DNA of 8,364 nt from an uncultured Agitococcus sp. (lineage in GTDB: Bacteria; Pseudomonadota; Gammaproteobacteria; Pseudomonadales; Moraxellaceae). A model generated the notes under the pieces. It was not told the DNA's origin and made no database searches. It worked only from the letters and a program-made list of their open reading frames with translations. The stretch is from NCBI RefSeq assembly GCF_937920075.1, contig NZ_CALETI010000436.1, positions 1-8,364 of the forward strand, given 5' to 3'. Every line of letters starts with the position of its first letter. Within the stretch, counting starts at the first letter, position 1. The translations under genes and the position numbers were made by a program. Below are positions 1 through 6,764 of this stretch, in pieces.

Positions 1-42
1 CAGGCGAAGACACTCTTTCCCTACACGACGCTCTTCCGATCT
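1..42 (+). other. Illumina adapter and index read-through (non-genomic)
   Basis: Positions 10-42 match the 33-base TruSeq read-1 adapter, ending in the familiar CTCTTCCGATCT. Positions 2-9 read AGGCGAAG, which I recall as TruSeq HT i5 index D505, and the C at position 1 fits the last base of the P5 segment before the index. The order P5 end, index, adapter, insert is exactly that of a library molecule, so this is an untrimmed artefact fused to the contig. Genomic sequence starts at about 43. The match is seen directly; the index name comes from memory. Confidence 0.97.
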
Positions 43-855
43 TTTGGCTTGAACATTAAACACCGAACTAGGAATTGCCCACACCTCTCTATTTTGCTCT
101 GCGGCTAATTTTGCAGTAATCAATGAGCCACTGTCTAAGGCCGCCTCAACCACTAATACGCCTAAGCTCAAGCCACTGATAATACGGTTACGGCGTGGAA
201 AGTGATAATTAATCGGGGGAGTGTTTGGTAAAAACTCCGAAACAATCAAACCTTGATTGGCAACGATTTGTTGAGCTAAACGTTGATGCTGACGTGGATA
301 AATATTGGCCAAACCTGTGCCTAATACGGCAATTGTTGCACCTCGATGATTCACGACTGTTTGATGCGCAATACCATCTATCCCCAAAGCCAAACCACTG
401 GTAATCGCTAAACCTTGTTGACTGAGCTCTGTAGCAAATTGCTCGGCCAGTTTTTGCCCAGCTTGGGTAGGTTTGCGTGTACCAACAATGGCAATTTGTG
501 GCCAAGTTAATAAAGAACAGTCCCCCCAACAAAATAATAATGGTGGAGCATCCGGAATTTCTTTTAATAAAGGTGGATACTGAGCATCATCAATCGTGAG
601 CACACTGATTTGTTGTTGCTGAATAAAGTCTAAGCTGTGTTGAATATCTGCATATAATTTAGCATCATGTTGTTGCCATGCAGCCAAATTAAGAGCTAAT
701 TTTTCGTTAACGCCTGCTTGTTGCCAATGTTGTGCCGTTGACAGCAAAGCCAGTTTAGGAGATGTAAATTGACGGTATAATTTATAAAAACTACTGGTTG
801 ATTGTTCGACCAAACGCCAAACAGTCAACCAATCTACAAATAAAAATTGGGACAT
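43..855 (-). CDS. dprA: DNA-processing protein DprA (Smf), 3' end missing
   Basis: DprA is a cytoplasmic single-stranded-DNA-binding protein that loads RecA onto incoming DNA during natural transformation. The frame opens at ATG 855-853 (MSQFLFVDW) after an AAAGGA ribosome site and gives 271 residues before the adapter. Rossmann-fold hallmarks are visible: GTRKP at 125-129, SGLALGID..AH at 153-164, GTGLANIYP at about 179-187, SE followed by FPRRNRIISGLS at 206-229, and VVEAALDSGSL..AK near 235-249. Family members are commonly about 290-380 residues, so the end of the Rossmann domain and any C-terminal winged helix are missing because the contig stops. It lies downstream of tsaP on the same strand, with a terminator between them. 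The frame stays open through the adapter, which would add 14 spurious residues. Identity is secure; whether the organism is competent cannot be judged here. Confidence 0.95.
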
Positions 856-870
856 CACAAATCCTTTTGC

Positions 871-900
871 CAAAATAAAAGGCTGTGAAAACAGCCTTTT
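871..900 (-). terminator. Rho-independent terminator after tsaP
   Basis: A perfect 10-base inverted repeat, AAAAGGCTGT (877-886) and ACAGCCTTTT (891-900), surrounds a 4-base loop. On the minus strand the stem is followed by TTTTATTTT, the form of an intrinsic terminator. It lies 5 bases after the tsaP stop codon and 21 bases before the dprA start, so dprA would depend on read-through or on a promoter in this small gap. The stem has A and T ends and could also work on the plus strand, but no plus-strand gene ends here. Confidence 0.8.
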
Positions 901-905
901 AATAA

Positions 906-2006
906 TCAATCACCACTGATTGGTGGACGTACTTCATCACCTATAGCAATACGGGTCGATGCACGTAAGATAATGGCATAACTTACTTTATCAAAAGTAC
1001 GGAATACCATAGCTAAACCTGCACGCTCTGAGGGCAAACGCACTAAATCGCCTTTTAAACGATCAGTAATCACACCACCACGTTGATAAATAGCAAAAGT
1101 ATTGCCTTGTTTAACGCCATCTCGTTCACCGCGATTTAATACGATCACACTATTTAAGCCGCCCGACCCTAAAGACCCCATAATACGCAAAATACGCCCT
1201 GTTTTTACATCACTTGGATTGCTTGGATAAAAAATAGGCGTAATTGCACGAGCTTCATTAACAAATAAACGATCACCAATCCGAACTTCTTGAGTGCCAC
1301 GTGTTAACTGTAAAGTCGCAACCTCGCCATTAATTGCGATAATACGGCCAGAAGCAATATCTTCTGCTTCAAAGCCTAAATATTCTTTGGTGTCTGGATC
1401 ATCGTAACGTACACCTTTACGATAAACACTCAAGCTCTCACCTAATACTAAATCTTTACCACCACGAATATAAACAATATCACCTTGTCCTGCTAAAACG
1501 CGTTTATCTGATGCAGATAATACATAAGGGGCTTTTTCAAATTCAGAGGCATCTAAAACACGACCATCATTTAAGTAGGCGCGAATATCTTTTAAGTGAA
1601 TAGCTGGAATGGCTAACTCTAAGTTTTCAACTTTAATTTCAGGGCTTAACTTAACATTACCACTACCACCACTAACAGAGGCTTTGTTAGTCATATTGGC
1701 TAAAATGCCCTCACAACCACCCCCATCATCTACTGCAACAACCGCACGCTGTTCAATATGACATAATAATAACTTGTCACCTGGATAAATTAAGTGTGGG
1801 TTACGAACTTGTTGGTTGGCTTGCCAAATCTCTGGCCAACGCCAAGGGTCTTGCAAATAACGGTTGGCAATATCCCAAAGAGTATCACCTTTTTTCACCG
1901 TGTAACGCTCAGGTGCGCTTTCTTTCACATCAGAGGATTTAACATCAGCTTGCAATGGTGCGCTAAACATTGCCGAAACGAGCGCGAGTAACACCAATTT
2001 TTTCAT
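906..2006 (-). CDS. tsaP: LysM-domain secretin-associated protein, TsaP-like
   Basis: This exported 366-residue protein resembles TsaP (PA0020 in Pseudomonas), which binds peptidoglycan and associates with the type IV pilus secretin. Residues 1-20 form a Sec signal peptide (MKK, hydrophobic core, cleavage probably after LQA). A LysM domain covers about 34-81: YTVKKGDTLWDIANRYL, then an Asn-rich link and PHLIYPGDKL. The remainder is the family's long C-terminal region of beta-rich repeats, with motifs such as GDRLFVN, GRILRIMG, NRGERDGVKQGN and a final GDEVRPP. The start at 2006 is supported by an AAGG ribosome site about 9 bases upstream and by the signal peptide. The position between dprA and def matches Pseudomonas gene order as I know it. 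No pilus genes are present in the window, so the pilus role is inferred from family and synteny; a general LysM envelope protein is the alternative. Confidence 0.82.
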   Translation of the reverse strand: MKKLVLLALVSAMFSAPLQADVKSSDVKESAPERYTVKKGDTLWDIANRYLQDPWRWPEIWQANQQVRNPHLIYPGDKLLLCHIEQRAVVAVDDGGGCEGILANMTNKASVSGGSGNVKLSPEIKVENLELAIPAIHLKDIRAYLNDGRVLDASEFEKAPYVLSASDKRVLAGQGDIVYIRGGKDLVLGESLSVYRKGVRYDDPDTKEYLGFEAEDIASGRIIAINGEVATLQLTRGTQEVRIGDRLFVNEARAITPIFYPSNPSDVKTGRILRIMGSLGSGGLNSVIVLNRGERDGVKQGNTFAIYQRGGVITDRLKGDLVRLPSERAGLAMVFRTFDKVSYAIILRASTRIAIGDEVRPPISGD

Positions 2007-2035
2007 TATCTATTCCCTTGTTGGCGGGACTGTTG

Positions 2036-2063
2036 ATTATAGGGCTTACGCATTTTGCCAAAA
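2036..2063 (-). promoter_or_regulatory. Candidate tsaP promoter
   Basis: On the minus strand a perfect TATAAT occupies 2041-2036. Initiation about 7 bases further on would give a leader of roughly 23 bases containing the AAGG ribosome site. The -35 region is poor: TTGGCA at 2061-2056 resembles the consensus but leaves only 14 bases of spacing, and the properly spaced hexamer near 2063-2058 (TTTTGG) is weak. The -10 box sits on the outer edge of the 2040-2140 inverted-repeat segment. Confidence 0.35.
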
Positions 2064-2140
2064 TTAGCGCGTTTTGTGAGCATATAACCGTTAAAGACGA
2101 TTAAAATATGAACAAACAAGCGATAACCGCGTAAGTCCTA
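2040..2140. repeat. 101-base segment with 12-base terminal inverted repeats (possible MITE)
   Basis: TAGGGCTTACGC at 2040-2051 is matched by GCGTAAGTCCTA at 2129-2140, whose complement is TAGGACTTACGC; 11 of 12 bases agree. If the outer TA on each side is a target duplication, the element is 2042-2138, a pattern typical of IS630/mariner-type transposons. The interior is AT-rich, has no coding frame and shows no further symmetry. The size, ends and intergenic position suit a small non-autonomous element, but with one copy in view this is a proposal and chance similarity remains possible. Confidence 0.4.
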
Positions 2141-2228
2141 GATTTAGTCTAAGCACTTAAAACACAGATTAAACCGTATTAATTAAATTTTTGCTTTATT
2201 TGTTTATGTGCCATTTAAACGAATCGCT

Positions 2229-2234
2229 TATAAT
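2229..2234 (+). promoter_or_regulatory. Candidate def -10 box
   Basis: A perfect TATAAT is flanked by CGCT (2225-2228) and AGCG (2235-2238), a short inverted repeat centred on the box. No good -35 hexamer appears at 16-18 bases upstream. Initiation near 2241 would give def a leader of about 165 bases. Confidence 0.35.
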
Positions 2235-2273
2235 AGCGTTATGCTCGTGATTGTAGAGGCACTTACTCAGCTT

Positions 2274-2292
2274 GGCAATGCTCACCATTGCC
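2274..2292 (+). other. Stem-loop in the def leader
   Basis: GGCAATG (2274-2280) and CATTGCC (2286-2292) form a perfect 7-base stem around a 5-base loop. A second small stem, CCCT/AGGG, overlaps at 2291-2303 and is followed by an ATTTTATTGTGTTTT tract. The pair sits inside the predicted def leader and could be a weak attenuator or a stabilising element. I recognise no known riboswitch. Confidence 0.4.
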
Positions 2293-2407
2293 CTTGATTA
2301 GGGATTTTATTGTGTTTTGTGAACTCTCAAAGGCTTATTGTCTGTTTTCTTTGAAGAAATCACATTTTCGGCCTAGCCCCGTCTAATATCTATAGGTTAT
2401 TCGTATT

Positions 2408-2914
2408 ATGGCAAAACTTCCTATTTTGCATTTTCCTGATCCTCGCTTGCGCACAAAAGCTAAACCTGTCTCTGTGGTGGATGATGCTATTCGTCAATTA
2501 GTTAAAGATATGTTTGAAACCATGTACGAGGCACCGGGTATTGGTTTGGCGGCTACACAAGTGAATCATCATATTCGTTTGGTAGTCATTGATATTACCG
2601 AAGACAAAAGCCAACCTTTGGTTTTTATTAATCCCGAAATTACACCTCTCACTGAAGATAAAGCCCCCTATGAAGAAGGTTGTTTATCTGTACCAACCGT
2701 TTATGATGTGGTTGAGCGTCCAACTCGCATTAAAGTGAATGCGTTGAATGAGCAAGGCGAAGCCTTTGAAATGGAAGTCGATGGTTTATTAGCTGTTTGT
2801 TTGCAACATGAACTTGACCACTTAGAAGGTAAGTTATTTGTTGATTATTTATCTACCTTAAAACGCCAACGCATTAAAACGAAATTGCAAAAACTGCAAA
2901 AGCAGCAGGCCTAA
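2408..2914 (+). CDS. def: Peptide deformylase
   Basis: This cytoplasmic metalloenzyme removes the formyl group from the N-terminal methionine of new proteins, reversing the effect of Fmt encoded next door. The 168 residues match the usual bacterial length (E. coli Def has 169). All three family motifs are intact: GIGLAATQ at 44-51, EGCLS at 90-94 with metal ligand Cys92, and HELDH at 134-138 with ligands His134 and His138 and catalytic Glu135. The C-terminus is a Lys/Gln-rich helix, as in E. coli-type enzymes. The ATG start lies 11 bases after a weak AGG. The def-fmt order is conserved in many proteobacteria. Nothing appears broken or foreign. Confidence 0.97.
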   Translation: MAKLPILHFPDPRLRTKAKPVSVVDDAIRQLVKDMFETMYEAPGIGLAATQVNHHIRLVVIDITEDKSQPLVFINPEITPLTEDKAPYEEGCLSVPTVYDVVERPTRIKVNALNEQGEAFEMEVDGLLAVCLQHELDHLEGKLFVDYLSTLKRQRIKTKLQKLQKQQA

Positions 2915-2924
2915 GCCAATCTAT

Positions 2925-2946
2925 CCCCAAGGGATTGGGGGATTTT
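2925..2946 (+). terminator. Weak hairpin terminator after def
   Basis: CCCCAA (2925-2930) and TTGGGG (2935-2940) flank a 4-base loop and are followed by GATTTT. The stem is GC-rich but only 6 bases long and the T run is short, so termination is probably partial. A candidate fmt promoter follows directly, which would allow def and fmt to be expressed at different levels. Confidence 0.45.
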
Positions 2947-2958
2947 CTGCACTAATTA

Positions 2959-2987
2959 TCAACAAATAAACCAGATTACGTTACAAT
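2959..2987 (+). promoter_or_regulatory. Candidate fmt promoter
   Basis: TCAACA (2959-2964; 4 of 6 bases match the -35 consensus) and TACAAT (2982-2987; 5 of 6 match the -10) are separated by 17 bases. Initiation would fall near 2994, leaving room for the GAGG ribosome site at 3007-3010. It lies just after the def hairpin. Confidence 0.4.
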
Positions 2988-3019
2988 AAGAGACTGCTTA
3001 TTTTCTGAGGTTTATTTTC

Positions 3020-3985
3020 TTGGCCAGTCCCCTGCGTATCATCTTTGCTGGTACACCTGTCTTTGCGGCAGAATCTTTACGTGCAATCTTACATACTCAA
3101 CATGAAGTCGTTGGTGTTTACACCCAACCAGACCGCCCTGTGGGTCGTGGCCGAGAACTCAAACCCAGTCCTGTCAAAGAGTTAGCCCTCGCTCGTCAAC
3201 TCCCTATTTTTCAGCCAGCCTCTTTACGCGATAGCCAAGCCCAAGCGGAATTAGCCGATCTAAATGCCGATATTATGGTGGTTGCCGCTTATGGTTTAAT
3301 TTTACCTAAAGCCGTCCTTAACACACCACGTTTGGGTTGTATTAACGTTCATGGCTCTTTGTTACCGCGTTGGCGTGGTGCTGCACCTATTCAACGTGCG
3401 ATTTTGACTGGTGACAAAGAAACAGGCATCACCATTATGCAAATGGATGAAGGTTTAGACACAGGTGCAATGCTCTATAAAATGGCTTGTCCGATTTCTG
3501 AACATGACACCTCCGCCAGTTTACATGACCGTTTAGCCCTGTTAGGTGGAGACGCCTTATTAACAGTGCTAGAAGCCATTGAGTTAGATGAACCATTTAC
3601 GCCTGAAGCTCAAGATAATGAACTCGCGACTTATGCCGCAAAACTCAGTAAAGAAGAAGGCTTAATTAATTGGTCTTTACCTGCCATACAAATTAGCCGC
3701 GCCATTCGCGCTTTTAATCCTTGGCCAGTCTGTTACACCAGTGCCCAAGGTCAAACCATTCGTATTTGGCAAGGTCATCGTGTCAATGAGCAACAAACCA
3801 CAGCCCCTGCTGGCATGATTATCAAAGCTGATAAACAAGGCTTATGGGTTGCTGCAGGTGATGGTGGCGTGATCGCTATTGATACCTTACAACTACCCAA
3901 TGGCAAAGCCTTGGCATTTAATGACGTTCTTAATTCACGCAAAGAGTTGTTCCAAGTCGGGACTAGCTTAGGCAATCCAGCATGA
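3020..3985 (+). CDS. fmt: Methionyl-tRNA formyltransferase
   Basis: Fmt transfers a formyl group from 10-formyltetrahydrofolate to Met-tRNA(fMet), producing the initiator used in bacterial translation. The 321 residues match the family (E. coli 315). The N-terminal formyltransferase fold shows RIIFAGTPVFA, QPDRPVGRG, and the signature CINVHGSLLPRWRGAAPIQ with Asn109 and His111. Asp147 in QMDEGLDTG completes the catalytic triad. The C-terminal tRNA-binding domain begins near YAAKLSKEEGLINW. The start is TTG at 3020, not ATG: GAGG lies 9 bases upstream, and the resulting N-terminus aligns directly with E. coli MSESLRIIFAGTP. The stop overlaps the rsmB start (ATGA), suggesting translational coupling. 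The gene is intact. Confidence 0.96.
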   Translation: MASPLRIIFAGTPVFAAESLRAILHTQHEVVGVYTQPDRPVGRGRELKPSPVKELALARQLPIFQPASLRDSQAQAELADLNADIMVVAAYGLILPKAVLNTPRLGCINVHGSLLPRWRGAAPIQRAILTGDKETGITIMQMDEGLDTGAMLYKMACPISEHDTSASLHDRLALLGGDALLTVLEAIELDEPFTPEAQDNELATYAAKLSKEEGLINWSLPAIQISRAIRAFNPWPVCYTSAQGQTIRIWQGHRVNEQQTTAPAGMIIKADKQGLWVAAGDGGVIAIDTLQLPNGKALAFNDVLNSRKELFQVGTSLGNPA

Positions 3986-5280
3986 GGCCATTAAACACCC
4001 GTGCCTTGGCCGCACAAGCAATCATTCCTGTGATTGTGCAACATGCCTCGCTCAATCAGGTACTTCCACCTGTTCAACAACGTTGCCAAGAGCGTGATCG
4101 CTCACTGTTGCAGAATTTGGTGTATGGTACGGTGCGCGAGTGGTTTTATTTACAAGCTCTCATTAAGCGTTTAGTGCCTAAACCGATTAAAGAAGAAGCG
4201 GCCTTAGTTGTGTTAAGTCTTGGTTTATACCAATTATTACGCACACGTGTCCCCACTCATGCCGCCATTGGCGAAACAGTAGAAGCTTGCAAACAATTAG
4301 GTTTTAACGCACAAGCAGGTCTGGTTAATGCGGTATTACGCCGTTTTAGCCAAGAACATGAAAGCCTATGTGCACAAGTGACACACGAACAACATGCTCA
4401 TCCTCATTGGTTGGTAAAACAACTCCGTAAAGACTGGCCAAAAGCTACCGAGCAAATTTTAGCGGCCAACAATCACCCTGCTGCTCTGACTTTACGCGTG
4501 AATCAGCGCAAAATCAGCCGTGAAGCGTATTTAGCCTTATTAGCAGAACAACAAATTGCAGCCGAAGTTTGTCAGTTTTCGCCTGTCGGTGTTCGTCTTA
4601 GCGAATTACACGATGTCACTCGTTTGCCTTTATATACCGAAGGTGGGTTTTCGGTACAAGACGAATCCGCTCAACTCGCCGCCTTATTATTAAATCCTGC
4701 ACCCAATTCAGTAGTGTTGGATGCCTGTGCTGCCCCTGCGGGCAAAACAGCACACCTGTTAGAACAAGCGGATTATCAACTATTAATGGCGATTGATAGT
4801 GAAGCGCAACGTGTACAGCGTATGCACGAAAATCTCAGCCGTTTGCAACTCAACTTTCCCTATGTACAGGTGTTAACGGCTGATGCTAGCCAACCTGAGA
4901 GCTGGGCGCATCATCAGCAATTTGATGCTATTTTATTGGATGCCCCTTGCACCGCAACAGGCGTTATTCGTCGTCACCCAGATATTAAATTATTACGTAA
5001 AGCGACAGATGTAGAACAAACCGTTGACTTACAACGGCAAATTTTACGGGCTTTGTGGCCAACCCTCAAAGTAGGTGGCCGCTTGTTATATGCGACTTGC
5101 TCGGTATTAAAAGCAGAAAACGAATATCAAATTAAAGCCTTTTTACAAGACACACCTAACGCCAAAGAAATTCCACTCAAAGGCTATTGGGGGGATGCAC
5201 GCACACACGGTCGGCAAATTTTGCCAAAAATTAATGGCGGTGATGGCTTTTATTATGCTTTGTTAGAGAAAAAATTTTAA
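3982..5280 (+). CDS. rsmB: 16S rRNA (cytosine-967-C5)-methyltransferase RsmB
   Basis: RsmB (Sun/Fmu) methylates C967 of 16S rRNA using S-adenosylmethionine. The 432 residues match the family (E. coli 429). Residues 1 to about 140 are the NusB-like RNA-binding domain (RALAAQAI, NLVYGTVREW, ETVEACKQLG, GLVNAVLRRF). The catalytic domain shows VQDESAQ at 226-232, SAM motif DACAAPAGKT at 247-256, DAPC at 320-323 with Cys323, and ATCS at 371-374 with Cys373 as the expected nucleophile; RRHPDIK follows the DAPC motif as is typical. The start codon overlaps the fmt stop by 4 bases. The downstream end is followed by a 73-base spacer with no clear terminator, so transcripts may run on into baeS. Confidence 0.96.
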   Translation: MRPLNTRALAAQAIIPVIVQHASLNQVLPPVQQRCQERDRSLLQNLVYGTVREWFYLQALIKRLVPKPIKEEAALVVLSLGLYQLLRTRVPTHAAIGETVEACKQLGFNAQAGLVNAVLRRFSQEHESLCAQVTHEQHAHPHWLVKQLRKDWPKATEQILAANNHPAALTLRVNQRKISREAYLALLAEQQIAAEVCQFSPVGVRLSELHDVTRLPLYTEGGFSVQDESAQLAALLLNPAPNSVVLDACAAPAGKTAHLLEQADYQLLMAIDSEAQRVQRMHENLSRLQLNFPYVQVLTADASQPESWAHHQQFDAILLDAPCTATGVIRRHPDIKLLRKATDVEQTVDLQRQILRALWPTLKVGGRLLYATCSVLKAENEYQIKAFLQDTPNAKEIPLKGYWGDARTHGRQILPKINGGDGFYYALLEKKF

Positions 5281-5317
5281 AATCCTTTTTTCTTGCACCA
5301 TTACGCAATTAATTAAG

Positions 5318-5356
5318 CATACAATCTGCTCTAAACTCTTTTGAGCAGATTGTATG
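5318..5356. repeat. Perfect 14-base inverted repeat covering the baeS start codon
   Basis: CATACAATCTGCTC (5318-5331) and GAGCAGATTGTATG (5343-5356) are exact complements around an 11-base AT-rich loop. The last three bases of the right arm are the baeS ATG. No T run follows, so it is not an ordinary terminator. The left arm contains TACAAT (5320-5325), a possible -10 box, although I find no well-spaced -35. It may be an operator, or an RNA hairpin hiding the start codon in transcripts read through from rsmB. Confidence 0.85.
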
Positions 5357-6760
5357 TTGCACCAACTAAAATTACGCAGCAAACTATTTTTATTAATTAG
5401 CAGTGCTAATTTTATATTAGCCTGTTTGTTATATTGGTTTAATGCGGTAAGTTTTAGCTCAGGTTTTAGCCATTATCTAGGCCAACAGTTTTTAGTACAA
5501 CAGCAAAATTTAGCCATTGTTTTAGTGAATCATTATCAACAACATCAAGGCTGGCAAAACTTACAAGCTCAACCCGAAGTATTTTTTAACTTTGCTCGAC
5601 AATACGCAAAACACTCCAATCAATCCCATCAGCCACCAGAGCCTAAAGAGCATTTTTTACCACCACCGCCACCCAATCATTATGATGATTGGTTTGGTTT
5701 AAGTCTTTTAAATCCGCAAAAACGCAATTTGTTTACAGGCCGCCCTATTCCTAAAGAAGCGGCATTATTACCTTTATATAATCAACAACAATTAATTGGC
5801 TATTTAAGTTATTTGCCTCAACAGGAACAAAGCCAACAACTCAATCAGGCATTTAAACAACAACAACAACAAGGTTTTATTATTAGTAGTGTGAGTCTGT
5901 TGGTCATTTCAATTTTGATTGCATGGCTAATTGCCCAATGGCTCAATAAACGCCTTTTACCGTTAAATCAAGCCACAAAAGCCCTAAGCGCAGGTGATTA
6001 TCACTATCGTATTCCTTTGCAAAGCGAAGATGAATTAGATGAACTCGCCAAAGCGATTAATCAATTAGCGGCTGATTTAGCACATAGCTTACGCAGTCGA
6101 CAACAATGGATTATTGACATTTCACATGAACTGCGCACGCCTTTAACCATTTTATCAGGTGAGTTAGCGGCATTACAGGAAGGTATTCGTCCTTTATCTT
6201 TGCAACAGATAGAATCGTTATGGCAAGAAATTAAACGATTATCGCGCTTAGTCGACGACTTACATTTACTTTCTCAAGCCGATGCAGGCTCGTTAAGTTA
6301 CTACTGGCAAACCCTTGATTTAAGTGAATGTTTAGAACATGTATTATTTAATGTCGATTTAGAGTTTGCCAAAAAAAATATTGACATTATTTTTCAACCA
6401 AATCCTGTATTCATTGAAGGCGATCATCAACGTTTACAACAATTATGGCTAAATTTAGCTCAAAACACCTTACGTTACACCGATGTTAATGGCACACTCA
6501 AAATTGACATTGTCAGCAATGACGATTCAGTGACTGTCATTTGGCAAGACTCCGCACCTAGTGTACCTGATGCTGATTTAGAGCGTTTAACCGAACGGTT
6601 ATTTAGAGTGGATAGTTCTCGTCATCGACAAACAGGTGGTTCAGGCTTAGGCTTATCCATTGTTAAAGCCATTGCCGATGCACATCATGCCAGCTTAACG
6701 GCTAGTCACAGTGAGTTAGGTGGCTTATGTTGGCACATTTCTTTTCCTAAAAAATCTTAA
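5354..6760 (+). CDS. baeS: Sensor histidine kinase, BaeS-like
   Basis: This inner-membrane kinase should sense an envelope signal and phosphorylate the adjacent BaeR-like regulator; in E. coli BaeSR responds to envelope stress and drives efflux genes. The 468 residues match E. coli BaeS (467). Layout: membrane helix 9-29, periplasmic domain to about 168 with a proline run at 103-107, a QQQQQ run at 169-173, membrane helix 174-197, HAMP about 198-250, then DISHELRTPL with phosphorylated His258. The ATPase domain has the N box around Asn371 (QNTLRYTD), a G1 box DSAPSV from Asp399, and GGSGLGL at 428-434. DSAP in place of DxGxG, and the SRHRQTGGSGLGL segment, are close to E. coli BaeS. The ATG lies inside a 14-base inverted repeat, with only GAGCAG as a weak ribosome site. 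The true signal and targets are unknown. Confidence 0.88.
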   Translation: MLHQLKLRSKLFLLISSANFILACLLYWFNAVSFSSGFSHYLGQQFLVQQQNLAIVLVNHYQQHQGWQNLQAQPEVFFNFARQYAKHSNQSHQPPEPKEHFLPPPPPNHYDDWFGLSLLNPQKRNLFTGRPIPKEAALLPLYNQQQLIGYLSYLPQQEQSQQLNQAFKQQQQQGFIISSVSLLVISILIAWLIAQWLNKRLLPLNQATKALSAGDYHYRIPLQSEDELDELAKAINQLAADLAHSLRSRQQWIIDISHELRTPLTILSGELAALQEGIRPLSLQQIESLWQEIKRLSRLVDDLHLLSQADAGSLSYYWQTLDLSECLEHVLFNVDLEFAKKNIDIIFQPNPVFIEGDHQRLQQLWLNLAQNTLRYTDVNGTLKIDIVSNDDSVTVIWQDSAPSVPDADLERLTERLFRVDSSRHRQTGGSGLGLSIVKAIADAHHASLTASHSELGGLCWHISFPKKS

Positions 6761-6764
6761 AATT

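Larger units (their letters stand above)
2007..2407. other. Divergent intergenic region between tsaP and def
   Basis: This 401-base gene-free spacer is AT-rich and separates leftward tsaP from rightward def. It holds an inverted-repeat-bounded segment at 2040-2140, a tsaP -10 box at 2036-2041, a def -10 box at 2229-2234 and a hairpin at 2274-2292. I see no tRNA or rRNA and no convincing protein gene. The stretch 2141-2200 is plain AT-rich sequence with nothing I can assign. Confidence 0.7.

Noticed and set aside
209..532. 107-codon minus-strand frame
   Set aside because: It lies inside dprA in another frame, and its Cys/Ser/Arg-rich product has no recognisable domain, while the dprA frame has all family motifs.
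1794..1991. 65-codon plus-strand frame
   Set aside because: It is antisense to the LysM and signal-peptide region of tsaP, with no ribosome site or family features.
2241..2297. 18-residue frame starting ATG at the predicted def transcription start (MLVIVEALTQLGNAHHCP)
   Set aside because: It would be leaderless, is very short, and overlaps the stem-loop at 2274-2292; nothing distinguishes it from chance.
3775..3975. 66-codon minus-strand frame
   Set aside because: It is antisense to the conserved C-terminus of fmt and has no independent support.
5318..5356. Reading the inverted repeat as the rsmB terminator
   Set aside because: The stem has moderate GC content and no T run follows; its right arm includes the next start codon, so a regulatory reading fits better.
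6720..6764. Upstream in-frame ATG for baeR
   Set aside because: It lies within baeS, and the added residues do not match BaeR; the ATG at 6765 aligns with the family.
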